A stretch of DNA of 64,000 nt, taken from the NCBI RefSeq assembly GCF_900104725.1, contig NZ_LT629758.1:2976001-3040000 (forward strand), given 5' to 3'. This DNA is from Actinoplanes derwentensis (lineage in GTDB: Bacteria > Actinomycetota > Actinomycetes > Mycobacteriales > Micromonosporaceae). This document shows positions 31,465 to 41,280 of this stretch, in pieces. How positions within the stretch are numbered: the stretch's first letter is position 1; every line of letters begins with the position of its first letter. The notes beneath the pieces were generated by a model that was given only the letters and a program-made list of their open reading frames with translations, did not search any database and was not told the DNA's origin. The position numbers and the translations under genes were made by a program.

Positions 31465-34400
31465 TCAGACGCCGAGTTCGTCGATGAACCGGAACACGTC
31501 GTCGGCACTCGCCGACTCCAGCCGCTCACTCACCGCGGCCGGCACCGCGACCGCACCGTCACCGAGACCGAGACCGTCGAGCAGCCCCCGCAACCGCATC
31601 TCCACCCGCAACCGCAACGCGGTGTCCCCGGCCGTGGCGGCCAGCGCAGCGGCGAGCTGGTCCACGGTGGCCATCACCGTCTCCGGCGTACTGCCGCCCG
31701 CATCGACCAGACGGTCCAGCAGCAGCCGGGTCACCGCCACCGGCGTCGGATGGTCGAACACCAGCGTGGCCGGCAACGTCACCCCGGTGGCCGCGGTCAG
31801 CCGGTTCCGCAGGTCCACCGCGGTCAGCGAATCGAACCCGATCTCCTTGAACGGGCGGCGCGGATCGACCGCGTCCGGGCCGTCATGACCCAGCACCGCC
31901 GCACCGTGCGCCCGGACCAGGTCGAGAACGATCTGCTCATGCTCGTGCGGAGCCGCCGCGCCCAACCGGGTCCGCAACGCCGCCCCGGCGTCGGCCGCCG
32001 GAGCCTGCTCAGCGGTCGCGGCGAGCGCCTTGACCGCGGGCAGGTCGGCGATCAGCGGCCGGGACCGGGAGAAGGCGAACGTCGGCGCGAACGTGGCCCA
32101 GTCGACGTCCGCCACCGCCAGGAACGTCTCGCCCGCACCGGCGGCCTGCCGCATCGCCGTGATCGCCGCCTCCGGCGCCATCCCGCGGAATCCACGCCGC
32201 CGCATGTAGTCCTCACCACCGGAGTCCTCGGCCATCCCGCCGCCGTCCCACAACCCCCACGCCACCGACGTCACCGGCAGCCCACGGTGCCGGGCCTGCT
32301 CGGCCAGGGCGTCGAGAGCCGCGTTCGCCGCACCGTAGACACCCTGCCGGGCACTGCCCCACACACCAGCGTTCGACGAGAACAGCACCACCTGCTCCAG
32401 ATGCGCCGGATCCAGCAGATCCAGCAGATGCCGCGCCCCGTCGACCTTGCCGGACCGGACCTCGTCCAGATCCTCCCGGGTCGAATCGGCCAACAGGACC
32501 GGGCTGAGCGTGCCGGCGGCGTGCACCAGCGCCGTGACCGGCTCCGGCAGACCGGCGATCAACTTCGCGACCTGGTCCCGGTCGGCGGTGTCACAGGCCA
32601 CGATCGTCACTTCCGCGCCGTACGACGTCAGCTCCGCCCGCAACTCGCCCGCACCGGCCGCGGCCGCACCACGCCGGCTGGTCAGCACCACATGCCGGGC
32701 CCCGTCACGGGCCGCCCACCGGGCCACGTGCGCACCGAGCGAACCGGTACCGCCGGTGATCAGCACCGTGCCGCTCGGCTGCCACAGCGGCGTGCCCACC
32801 GCGGCCGGCGCCGGACGCAGCCGCCGGGCCAGCACCCCGGTCACCCGTACCGCCACCTGGTCCTCGTCGTTCAACCCGGCCAGCACCGCCGCGACCCGCC
32901 CGGCAGCCCGCTCATCCAGCACCACCGGCAGATCGATCACCCCACCCCAGGACTCCGGGTGCTCCAGCGCGAACGTCCGCGCCAGAGCCCACACCTGCGC
33001 TCCGGCCACATCCGACGGACCGTCACCGGGCACCGCGCACACCCCGCCCCGGGTGAGAATCCACAACGGCGACCCCAGCCCGCCGACCGCCCGCAGCAGA
33101 GCCAGGGTCCCCGCGACATCACCGGTCAGCCAGACCACACCCGCCCACCGCCGCGCGGAGAGAGCCGTCTCGTCGCCGGTCACCGCCTCCGCACCGGCCG
33201 CCGTCAACAGCCCCACCACGGCACTCGGATCGACACCGTCGTCGTGCCGCACCAGCCAGGCCCCGGCCAGCCGCCCCGGCTCCGGCTCCGGCAGCGGCTT
33301 GAACACCACCCGGAACCGCCAGTCGTCCACCTGCGAACGCTCCCGGCGGGCCCGCCGCCACCCGGCCAGAGCCGGCAACACCGGCGCCACCGCGTCCGCG
33401 CCGACCCCGAGCGCCCGCCCGAGCGCCGTCGCGTCAGCGGCCTCGACCGCACCCCAGAAATCGTCGTCCGGATCGCCAGCCGCCACACCCGGAACATCAG
33501 CCAGCCAGTAATGCTGGTGCTGGAAAGCGTAGGTCGGCAGATCCGGCGCCCGCCGGCCACCGGTGAACACCGTCGACCAGTCCACCGGGAACCCGGCCGT
33601 CCACGCCTCGGCCAACGCCCGGACCACCCGCTCCGGACCGTCCTCGGCACGCCGCAACGTACCGGTCACCGCCACCGGCACACCGGCCGCGGCGGCCACG
33701 TCCTGCAACCCGGCGGTCAGCACCGGATGCGGACTGACCTCGACGAAATGCCGGTAACCGTCTGCGATCAACCGCTGTGCGGCGGCGGCGAACCGGACCG
33801 GACGGCGCATGTTGTCGTACCAGTACCCGGCACCGTCCACCAGCGTCACCGGCTCGGCGTGCACCGTCGAATACCACGGCACCCCCGGCACCGCCGCCCG
33901 CACCGGACCCAGCAACTCCAGAACCCGCTCCCGCAACACCTCGACCTGAGCGGTGTGCCCGGCCGCGCTCGCCCGGATCCGCTTGGCCCGCACCCCGTCC
34001 CGCTCACAATCAGCGGCAAGCATGTCGATCGCGACGGTGTTCCCGGCGACGATGACCGCCGCCGGCCCGTTCACCGCGGCGACCTCCACACCGTCCAGCG
34101 CGGCCAGCCGGACCGCCACCTCGGCCTCCGACTCGGCGATCGACAGCATCGCCCCCGAACCGGCGATCGTCGTCATCTCCCGGCTGCGCAACGCCACCAC
34201 ACGAGCCGCGTCGTCCAGACTCAGCGCCCCGGCCACACACGCCGCCGCGATCTCACCCTGCGAATGACCGACGACCGCCGCCGGAACCACCCCGTGCTCC
34301 CGCCACCAGGCAGCGAGCGACACCATCACCGCGAACAACACCGGCTGCACCACATCCAGCCGATCCAGATCGGGCGCCTGCGGGTCGCGGCGCAGCACCG

Positions 34401-37400
34401 ACTCCACCGAGTAGTCCAGGTACCGCCCGAGCGCCGCGTCACAGGCACGCAGCCGCTTTGCGAACGCCGGGGAACCCTCCAGCAGCCCGGCGGCCATCCC
34501 CTCCCACTGACTGCCCTGACCAGGGAAGACGAACACCACACCGCCGTCCGGGCCGGCCACCCCGGTGACCACCGCCGCCGACGGACGCCCCTCGGCCAAA
34601 GCCGCCGGACCGGCCGCGTCCAGCGCCACCGCACGATGCTCCAGCCGGGCCCGGCCCACCAGCGCATGCCCCACGTCAGTCAGCGGCACGTCGGCCCGAT
34701 CCCGCAGATAGGTGTCCAGACGGCGGGCCTGCCCGGCCAGCGCGCCCCGGTCCCGGCCGGACAGCAGCAACGGCACCACCGGCAGCTCCGGGTTCGCCCG
34801 CTCCGCGACCGCGGGCGGCGCCTGCTCCAGGATGATGTGGGCGTTGGTGCCGCTGATACCGAACGACGAGACACCGGCACGACGCGGACGCGCCGTCACC
34901 GGCCAGTCCACCGCCTCGGTCAGCAACTCGACCGCACCACTGGCCCAGTCGATCTGCGGGGACGGCGCGTCGATGTGCAGACTCCGCGGCAGACGGCCGT
35001 GCCCGAGCGCCAGCACCGTCTTGATCAGGCCGGCCACACCGGCGGCGGCCTGCGTGTGCCCCAGGTTCGACTTGACGCTACCGAGTCGCAGCGGGATCTC
35101 ACGACCTTGGCCGTACGTGGCCAGCAACGCCTGAGCCTCGATCGGGTCGCCGAGACGGGTACCCGTGCCGTGCGCCTCCACCGCGTCCACCTCGTGCGGC
35201 TCCAGCCCCGCCGACTCCAGCGCCGCCCGGATGACCCGCTGTTGCGACGGCCCGTTCGGAGCCGTCAGCCCGTTCGAGGCACCGTCCTGGTTGACCGCGG
35301 TCCCGCGTACCACAGCAAGAACGGGGTGGCCCTGACGCCGGGCATCGGACAACCGCTCCACCAGCAGCACCCCGGCCCCCTCCGACCAGGTGGCACCGTC
35401 GGCCGCCGCCGAGAACGGCTTGCACCGCCCGTCCGGCGCGGACCCGCCCTGCCGCGCCACCTCCACGAACGTCGCCGGATTCGCCATCACCGACACCCCA
35501 CCGGCCAGCGCCACATCACACTCGCCGCGGCGCAGCGACTCCACCGCCAGATGCAACGTGACCAGCGACGACGAACAGGCGGTGTCGACCGTCAGCGCCG
35601 GACCCTCCAGCCCGAACACATACGACACCCGGCCCGACACCACACTCCCGGACACGCCGGTGGCCCGGTATCCTTCGACCCCTTCCGGCAGCGAGGTCAG
35701 CCCCGTGCCGTAGTCGTGGTACATCAAACCCGCGAACACGCCGGTACGGGTACCGCGCTGGCCCATCGGGTCGAGGCCGGCCCGTTCGAACGCCTCCCAG
35801 CTCGTCTCCAGCATCAGCCGCTGCTGCGGATCCATCGCGAGGGCCTCCCGCGGCGAGATCCCGAACAGCCCCGCGTCGAACTCACCGGCGTCGTAGAGGA
35901 ACCCGCCCTGCCGGGTGAAATCGGTGCCGCTCAGATCCCAGCCCCGATCCGTCGGGAACCCGGAGATCGCGTCCACATCGTCGCTGAGCAGCCGCCACAG
36001 ATCCTCCGGCGACCGCACCCCACCGGGGAACCGGCAGGCCATCCCGATGATCGCGATCGGCTCGTCCGCGCTGACGCCGCTTCGTGCGCCGCCCCGCACG
36101 ATGCCGTCGGCGCTGTCGGTCCCCACGGCGCGGTCGATGAGGTGGCGGGCGATGGCGCGGGCATTCGGGTAGTCGAAAGCCAGCGTCGCCGGCAGGGTCA
36201 GCCCGGTGACCAGTTGCAGCCGGTTACGCAGCTCGACCGCTGTCAGCGAGTCGAAACCCAGCTCCCGCAGCGCCCGGTTCCCGTCGATCGCGGCACCACC
36301 GGCGAACCCGAGCACCCCGGCGATCGTGCTCCGGACCAGTTCCACCACGGTCTGCTCCCGCTCGGCGACCGCCAGCCCCGCCAGCCGCCGCGCGAACGAC
36401 CCCGGATCGGCCGCGACCCCGGCCCGGCGCGGCCCGGTGCGCACCAGCCCCGACAACACCGCCGGCAGCAGCCCGCTCTCGGCGGTGGCCCGCAACGCGG
36501 ACAGACTGAGCGCCACCGGCACGGTCAGCGCCCGGTCCGCCCGCAGGGCCGCGTCGAACAGGGCGAGCCCCTGCTCCGGCGCCAACGGCAGCACTCCACC
36601 GCGCCGCAGCCGCCGCCGGTCGGCATCGGTGAGCCCACCGGCCATCCCGGCATCGGTCTCCCACAGCCCCCAGGCGAGCGAGGTACCCGGAAGCCCGAGC
36701 CCACGCCGGTACGCGGCGAACGCGTCGACGAACGTGTTGGCCGCCGCATAGTTGGCCTGACCGGCGTTCCCGAGCAGTCCGGCAGCCGACGAGAACAGCA
36801 CGAACGCGACAACCGGATGCCCCGCCACCGCCTCGTGCAGGTTGATCACGGCATCCACCTTGGGCCGCATCACCACGTCGAGCCGCTCCGGCGTCAGCCC
36901 GTCGAGCAGCCCGTCGTCGAGAACCCCGGCGGTATGCACCACAGCACTGACCGTCACCCCGGCCAGGGCTTCCGCCACCGCCACCCGATCGGTGACGTCG
37001 CAGGCGACCGCCCGGATCCGCACTCCCCCGGCTGTCTCCGTGCTCCCGGTTTCGCCTCCCCCGGACCGGGACAGCAGCAGGAGGTCCCGCACGCCGTGCT
37101 CGGCGATCAGATGCCGGGTGATCAGCCGGCCGAGGGTGCCGGTGGCGCCGGTGACCACGACGGTCCCACCGGTGAGGTCCGGCAGTTCAGCGATGTCGCC
37201 GGAGTCCCGGACCACCCGCGGCACCAGGATCCGGCCATCCCGGACGGCGGCCTGCGGATGGCCGGAGGCGAGTACCGAGGAGATCACCGCCGGGTCGTCG
37301 GTGTCCACGAGGGTGAGCCGACCGGGATGTTCACTCTGCACCGACCGCACCAGACCCCACACCGCCGACGCATCCAGATCCGCGACGGATTCCCCGGCGG

Positions 37401-40400
37401 CCACGGCAATGGCGCCATCAGTGCGAACAACCAGATGCAGCCCGGTCGTGCCCGTTCCGCCGGCGACACCCGGTTCGTCTTCGCTGTCGCTGGCGTCTTC
37501 GCGAAGGAAACGCTGAAGAGTCGCCAGCACCTGGGCGGTCAGCTCGCGAACGCCGGCCGCATCGGTGAACCCGGAGCCGGCGCAGTCGAGCATGAGCGCG
37601 TCGCCACCACCCCTAAAGCTTCCTAGGAAGACAGCCTGATCGCCTGGCGCGATCGCGGTGGGCGCATCCGTGGCCGAAGCCAGAAGCCCGCTATCGGCCC
37701 AGTCCAGGGTGTACAACGGCAGGGCCCGATCCGCAGCGGTCCGTTCGGCGACGGCCGGGCGGACGCTGAGCGCCTCGACCGTGAGCACCAGCCCACCGGT
37801 GCCGTCCAGGGCGGTGAGCCGGACGGTGTCCTGCCCCTCCGCCGCCGTGAGGCGTACCCGCAGCTCACCGGCACCGATCGCGTGCAACCGGACGTCCCGG
37901 AAGGCGAACGGCAGCCGGGCCGCACCGTCCGCACCGTCCACCAGTCCCCCGGCCGCCAGCGCGTGCAGGGTCGCGTCGAGCAGAGCGGGATGCACCCCGT
38001 AACCGTCATCGCCGAGCCCGTCGGGCAGCACGACCTCGGCGAGGATCTCACCGTCGCGCCGCCACGCTCGCCGCAGACCTTGAAAGGCGGGACCGTACTC
38101 GAGCCCGGTCGCGGCCAGGGCGGAGTACAGCTCGGCGGCGTCCACCGGTTCGGCGTCGGCGGGCGGCCACGCCTGATCCACCGCCACGGGCCCCGCGCCC
38201 GGATCGGCCGGGTGCAAGGTGCCGGTGGCGTGTGCCGTCCACGGGTCTTCGGGGGTGGGGCGGGAGTGGATGGTCAGTTCGCGGCGGCCGGTGACCGGGT
38301 CCGGGTCGGTGACGGTGACCCGCAGGTCGGCGCCGCCGGTCGCGGGCAGCGCGAACGGGGCCTGCAGCAACAGTTCCCCGACGACCGGGGTGCCGGTCCA
38401 TTCGCCGGCGGCGAGCGCTGCCTCGAGGAGGGCCGCGCCGGGGACCAGAACCGTGCCGAGCACGTCATGGTCGGTCAGCCATGGCTGGGTACGGCGGGAG
38501 ACGTGGCCGGTGAACACGACGGTTCCGGAGCCGGGCAGCAGCACCGCGGCGGCGAGCAGCGGATGGCCGGTGCCGTCGATCCCGGATCCGGCGAGGTCTC
38601 CGGTGCCGGGTGCACCGGTCAGCCAGTAGTGCTGCCGCTGGAACGGGTAGGTGGGCAGTCCGGGCAGGCGGTGGCCGTCGGTGGGCCATGCGTGCCAGTC
38701 GACGGTGGCGCCGCGTACCCAGGCCTCGCCGAGGGCGCGGATCCGCCCGGCCGGACCGTCCTCGCCGCGCCGCAGGGTGCCCCAGACACCGGCGCCGGGG
38801 GCGCACTGTTCGAGGGCGACGGTGAGAACCGGATGGCCGGAGACTTCGGCGAACAAGCGGAAACCATCAACGGCGAGGCGTTGTACGACCGGAGCGAAGC
38901 GCACCTGGTTCCGCAGGTTGGACCACCAGTAGTCGGCCCCGGCCGGGGTGGTGACGGGCTCGCCGGTGACGGTGGAGTACCACGGGATCACCGGCACCGC
39001 GGCACGCAGCCCGTCGAGCGCGCTGATCACCGCGTCGTGCACGGGCTCCACATACGGCGAATGCGACGCGTAGCCGACCTCGACCAGCCGGGCCCGCACG
39101 CCGTCGTCCTCGACCCGGGACACGAACTCCTCGACCGTGTCCCGTTCGCCCGCCACGACGACCTGCGACGGTGAGTTGACCGCCGCGATCACCAGGCCGG
39201 CCCAGCGCGGATCAGCCAGATACGACTCCACCACGTCGGCCGGCGCGCCGATCGACGCCATCCGCCCGGTGCCGTCCAGGTCCACCAGGGCCCGCGACCG
39301 GGCGGCGACCACCCGGGCGCCGTCCGCGACGGACAGCGCCCCGGCCACCACCGCTGCGGCAACCTCACCCTGCGAGTGCCCGGCGACCGCCGCCGGGCGC
39401 ACACCGAACGACTCCCACCACGCCGTCAGGGCGACCCCGACGGCCCACAGCACCGGCTGTACGACGGCGACCCGTGTCAGCCAGTCCTCGTCGCCGCGCA
39501 GCACGGCTTCCACGGAGAACCCGACGAGCGGCTCCAGCGCGGCATCACATTCCCGGAGCCGGTCCGCGAACGCCGCCGACTCCAGCAGCCCGACTGCCAT
39601 CCGCAGCCACTGACCGCCCTGCCCCGGATAGACGAACACCACATCGGTGCTGCCCAGCGGGGATCCGGCGACCGGAGCGAGACCGGCGGCGACGGCGTCG
39701 AGCCCGGCGGTGTCCCAGGCGACCGCGCGGATCGGCAGCGCGCCCCGGCCGATCAGGGTGGCGCCCAGGTCGGCGAGGGTGCCGCCGGTGGCGCTCAGGT
39801 GGTCGCGGACGACGGCGGCCTGGGCGCGCAGCCCGTCCGGTCCGGCGCCGGAGAGCGGCAGCGGGACGATCGGGGTGCTGCCCGCCGGAACCTCGGCGGG
39901 CAGCGGCGGCTCCTCCAGGACGACGTGGGCGTTGGTGCCGCTGAAACCGAACGACGAGACCGCGGCCCGGCGGGGTGTCTCGCCGCGCGGCCAGGCCCGT
40001 GCCTCGGTGAGCAGTTCCAGCGCGCCGCTGGACCAGTCGACGTGTGTGGAGGGCGCGTCGACGTGCAGGGTCTTCGGCAGTAGGCCACGCCGCAGCGCTT
40101 CCACGATCTTGATGACGCCGCCGACACCGGCGGCGGCCTGCGTGTGGCCCAGGTTGGACTTGAGGCTGCCGAGTAACAGCGGTTCTTCTCGATCTTCGCC
40201 GTACGCCGCCAGCAGGGCCTGCGCCTCGATCGGGTCACCGAGACGGGTGCCCGTGCCGTGCGCCTCGACCACGCCGACCTGTTCCGGGGTGAGCCGGGCG
40301 TCGGCGAGCGCGTCGAGGATGACCCGCTGCTGGGCGGGCCCGTTCGGGGCGGTCAGCCCGTTGGAGGCACCGTCCTGGTTGACCGCGGTCCCCCGTACCA

Positions 40401-41250
40401 CAGCAAGGATCTTGTGCCCTTGACGTTGAGCGTCGGACAGCCGCTCGACGAGGAGCAGCCCCGCCCCCTCGGACCACCCGGTGCCGTCGGCCGCCGCGGC
40501 GAACGGCTTGCACCGGCCGTCCGCGGCCAGACCGCCCTGCCGGGCGAACTCGACGAACGTGCTGGGACTGGCCATCACGGTGACCCCACCGGCCAGCGCC
40601 ATCGTGCACTCGCCGCGACGCAGCGCCTGAATCGCCAGGTGCAGCGCGACCAGCGACGACGAACAAGCGGTGTCGATGGTCAGCGCCGGGCCTTCGAGCC
40701 CGAACGTGTAGGCGACCCGCCCGGACACCACACTGCCGGAGGTGCCGGTGGCCAGATAGCCCTCGACCCCTTCGGGCAGGGCGGTCAGCTGGGTGGCGTA
40801 GTCGTGGTACATCACTCCCGCGAAGACCCCGGTCCGGGACCCCTTCACCCCGAGCGGGTCGAGACCGGCCCGTTCGAAGGCCTCCCACGCGCATTCCAGG
40901 AGCAGCCGCTGCTGCGGGTCCATGGCGAGCGCCTCACGCGGCGAGATCCCGAAGACGGCCGGGTCGAATGCACCGGCGTCGTCGAGGAAACCGCCGCGCA
41001 GCGCGAAGTCCCCTTCGGCGACGTCCCAGCCGCGGTCGGACGGGAAGTCGCCGATCGCGTCCCGGCCGGCGTCGAGGAGATCGCCGAGTTGTTCGGGAGT
41101 GCCGACCCCGCCGGGATAACGGCAGGCCATCCCGATGATCGCGATCGGCTCCGCAGCCCGTTCCTGAACGTCGACCAGATCACGCCGGGCCTGCAGGAGG
41201 TCGGCGGTCGCCCGCTTCAGGTAGTCGCGGAGCTTCGCTTCGGTGTCCAT
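31465..41250 (-). CDS. Type I PKS B: two modules, methylmalonyl-type and XAGH (probably ethylmalonyl) ATs
   Basis: This 3261-residue protein has an N-terminal docking coil ([16 protein letters not shown]), module B1 KS-AT-DH-KR-ACP (from residue 34), module B2 KS-AT-KR-ACP (from 1730) and a C-terminal docking region ending SADDVFRFIDELGV. The two ATs differ from all others in the window: GHSQGE nucleophile elbows at about 626 and 2330, YASH at 727 in B1 (methylmalonyl-CoA) and AAGH at about 2429 in B2 (XAGH class, usually ethylmalonyl-CoA). B2 has no DH or ER, and its KR is A-type: no LDD, Trp eight residues before the catalytic Tyr (about 2972), Gln three before it. The ATG at 41248-41250 follows GGAG by 10 bases, 30 bp after PKS A. 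Confidence 0.96.
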   Translation of the reverse strand: MDTEAKLRDYLKRATADLLQARRDLVDVQERAAEPIAIIGMACRYPGGVGTPEQLGDLLDAGRDAIGDFPSDRGWDVAEGDFALRGGFLDDAGAFDPAVFGISPREALAMDPQQRLLLECAWEAFERAGLDPLGVKGSRTGVFAGVMYHDYATQLTALPEGVEGYLATGTSGSVVSGRVAYTFGLEGPALTIDTACSSSLVALHLAIQALRRGECTMALAGGVTVMASPSTFVEFARQGGLAADGRCKPFAAAADGTGWSEGAGLLLVERLSDAQRQGHKILAVVRGTAVNQDGASNGLTAPNGPAQQRVILDALADARLTPEQVGVVEAHGTGTRLGDPIEAQALLAAYGEDREEPLLLGSLKSNLGHTQAAAGVGGVIKIVEALRRGLLPKTLHVDAPSTHVDWSSGALELLTEARAWPRGETPRRAAVSSFGFSGTNAHVVLEEPPLPAEVPAGSTPIVPLPLSGAGPDGLRAQAAVVRDHLSATGGTLADLGATLIGRGALPIRAVAWDTAGLDAVAAGLAPVAGSPLGSTDVVFVYPGQGGQWLRMAVGLLESAAFADRLRECDAALEPLVGFSVEAVLRGDEDWLTRVAVVQPVLWAVGVALTAWWESFGVRPAAVAGHSQGEVAAAVVAGALSVADGARVVAARSRALVDLDGTGRMASIGAPADVVESYLADPRWAGLVIAAVNSPSQVVVAGERDTVEEFVSRVEDDGVRARLVEVGYASHSPYVEPVHDAVISALDGLRAAVPVIPWYSTVTGEPVTTPAGADYWWSNLRNQVRFAPVVQRLAVDGFRLFAEVSGHPVLTVALEQCAPGAGVWGTLRRGEDGPAGRIRALGEAWVRGATVDWHAWPTDGHRLPGLPTYPFQRQHYWLTGAPGTGDLAGSGIDGTGHPLLAAAVLLPGSGTVVFTGHVSRRTQPWLTDHDVLGTVLVPGAALLEAALAAGEWTGTPVVGELLLQAPFALPATGGADLRVTVTDPDPVTGRRELTIHSRPTPEDPWTAHATGTLHPADPGAGPVAVDQAWPPADAEPVDAAELYSALAATGLEYGPAFQGLRRAWRRDGEILAEVVLPDGLGDDGYGVHPALLDATLHALAAGGLVDGADGAARLPFAFRDVRLHAIGAGELRVRLTAAEGQDTVRLTALDGTGGLVLTVEALSVRPAVAERTAADRALPLYTLDWADSGLLASATDAPTAIAPGDQAVFLGSFRGGGDALMLDCAGSGFTDAAGVRELTAQVLATLQRFLREDASDSEDEPGVAGGTGTTGLHLVVRTDGAIAVAAGESVADLDASAVWGLVRSVQSEHPGRLTLVDTDDPAVISSVLASGHPQAAVRDGRILVPRVVRDSGDIAELPDLTGGTVVVTGATGTLGRLITRHLIAEHGVRDLLLLSRSGGGETGSTETAGGVRIRAVACDVTDRVAVAEALAGVTVSAVVHTAGVLDDGLLDGLTPERLDVVMRPKVDAVINLHEAVAGHPVVAFVLFSSAAGLLGNAGQANYAAANTFVDAFAAYRRGLGLPGTSLAWGLWETDAGMAGGLTDADRRRLRRGGVLPLAPEQGLALFDAALRADRALTVPVALSLSALRATAESGLLPAVLSGLVRTGPRRAGVAADPGSFARRLAGLAVAEREQTVVELVRSTIAGVLGFAGGAAIDGNRALRELGFDSLTAVELRNRLQLVTGLTLPATLAFDYPNARAIARHLIDRAVGTDSADGIVRGGARSGVSADEPIAIIGMACRFPGGVRSPEDLWRLLSDDVDAISGFPTDRGWDLSGTDFTRQGGFLYDAGEFDAGLFGISPREALAMDPQQRLMLETSWEAFERAGLDPMGQRGTRTGVFAGLMYHDYGTGLTSLPEGVEGYRATGVSGSVVSGRVSYVFGLEGPALTVDTACSSSLVTLHLAVESLRRGECDVALAGGVSVMANPATFVEVARQGGSAPDGRCKPFSAAADGATWSEGAGVLLVERLSDARRQGHPVLAVVRGTAVNQDGASNGLTAPNGPSQQRVIRAALESAGLEPHEVDAVEAHGTGTRLGDPIEAQALLATYGQGREIPLRLGSVKSNLGHTQAAAGVAGLIKTVLALGHGRLPRSLHIDAPSPQIDWASGAVELLTEAVDWPVTARPRRAGVSSFGISGTNAHIILEQAPPAVAERANPELPVVPLLLSGRDRGALAGQARRLDTYLRDRADVPLTDVGHALVGRARLEHRAVALDAAGPAALAEGRPSAAVVTGVAGPDGGVVFVFPGQGSQWEGMAAGLLEGSPAFAKRLRACDAALGRYLDYSVESVLRRDPQAPDLDRLDVVQPVLFAVMVSLAAWWREHGVVPAAVVGHSQGEIAAACVAGALSLDDAARVVALRSREMTTIAGSGAMLSIAESEAEVAVRLAALDGVEVAAVNGPAAVIVAGNTVAIDMLAADCERDGVRAKRIRASAAGHTAQVEVLRERVLELLGPVRAAVPGVPWYSTVHAEPVTLVDGAGYWYDNMRRPVRFAAAAQRLIADGYRHFVEVSPHPVLTAGLQDVAAAAGVPVAVTGTLRRAEDGPERVVRALAEAWTAGFPVDWSTVFTGGRRAPDLPTYAFQHQHYWLADVPGVAAGDPDDDFWGAVEAADATALGRALGVGADAVAPVLPALAGWRRARRERSQVDDWRFRVVFKPLPEPEPGRLAGAWLVRHDDGVDPSAVVGLLTAAGAEAVTGDETALSARRWAGVVWLTGDVAGTLALLRAVGGLGSPLWILTRGGVCAVPGDGPSDVAGAQVWALARTFALEHPESWGGVIDLPVVLDERAAGRVAAVLAGLNDEDQVAVRVTGVLARRLRPAPAAVGTPLWQPSGTVLITGGTGSLGAHVARWAARDGARHVVLTSRRGAAAAGAGELRAELTSYGAEVTIVACDTADRDQVAKLIAGLPEPVTALVHAAGTLSPVLLADSTREDLDEVRSGKVDGARHLLDLLDPAHLEQVVLFSSNAGVWGSARQGVYGAANAALDALAEQARHRGLPVTSVAWGLWDGGGMAEDSGGEDYMRRRGFRGMAPEAAITAMRQAAGAGETFLAVADVDWATFAPTFAFSRSRPLIADLPAVKALAATAEQAPAADAGAALRTRLGAAAPHEHEQIVLDLVRAHGAAVLGHDGPDAVDPRRPFKEIGFDSLTAVDLRNRLTAATGVTLPATLVFDHPTPVAVTRLLLDRLVDAGGSTPETVMATVDQLAAALAATAGDTALRLRVEMRLRGLLDGLGLGDGAVAVPAAVSERLESASADDVFRFIDELGV
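31690..36063 (-). other. PKS module B2: KS-AT-KR-ACP, XAGH-type AT, A-type KR
   Basis: The AT shows AAGH where methylmalonyl ATs show YASH; XAGH is associated with ethylmalonyl-CoA. There is no DH. The KR lacks LDD and has Trp eight residues before the catalytic Tyr and Gln three before it, fitting an A1-type KR (L-configured hydroxyl, alpha carbon not epimerised). Predicted output is an ethyl-branched carbinol, the only certain hydroxyl from modules in this window. Confidence 0.88.
36100..41151 (-). other. PKS module B1: KS-AT-DH-KR-ACP, methylmalonyl
   Basis: The AT carries GHSQGE and YASH, the usual signature for methylmalonyl-CoA. DH HDVLGTVLVP with HPALLDATLH is intact. KR has VLDD (B-type) and [27 protein letters not shown]. 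Predicted output is a methyl-branched trans double bond, ending the first polyene run. Confidence 0.9.
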
Positions 41251-41280
41251 GTCTCGCCCACTCCAGGTGATCGAAAGGGG

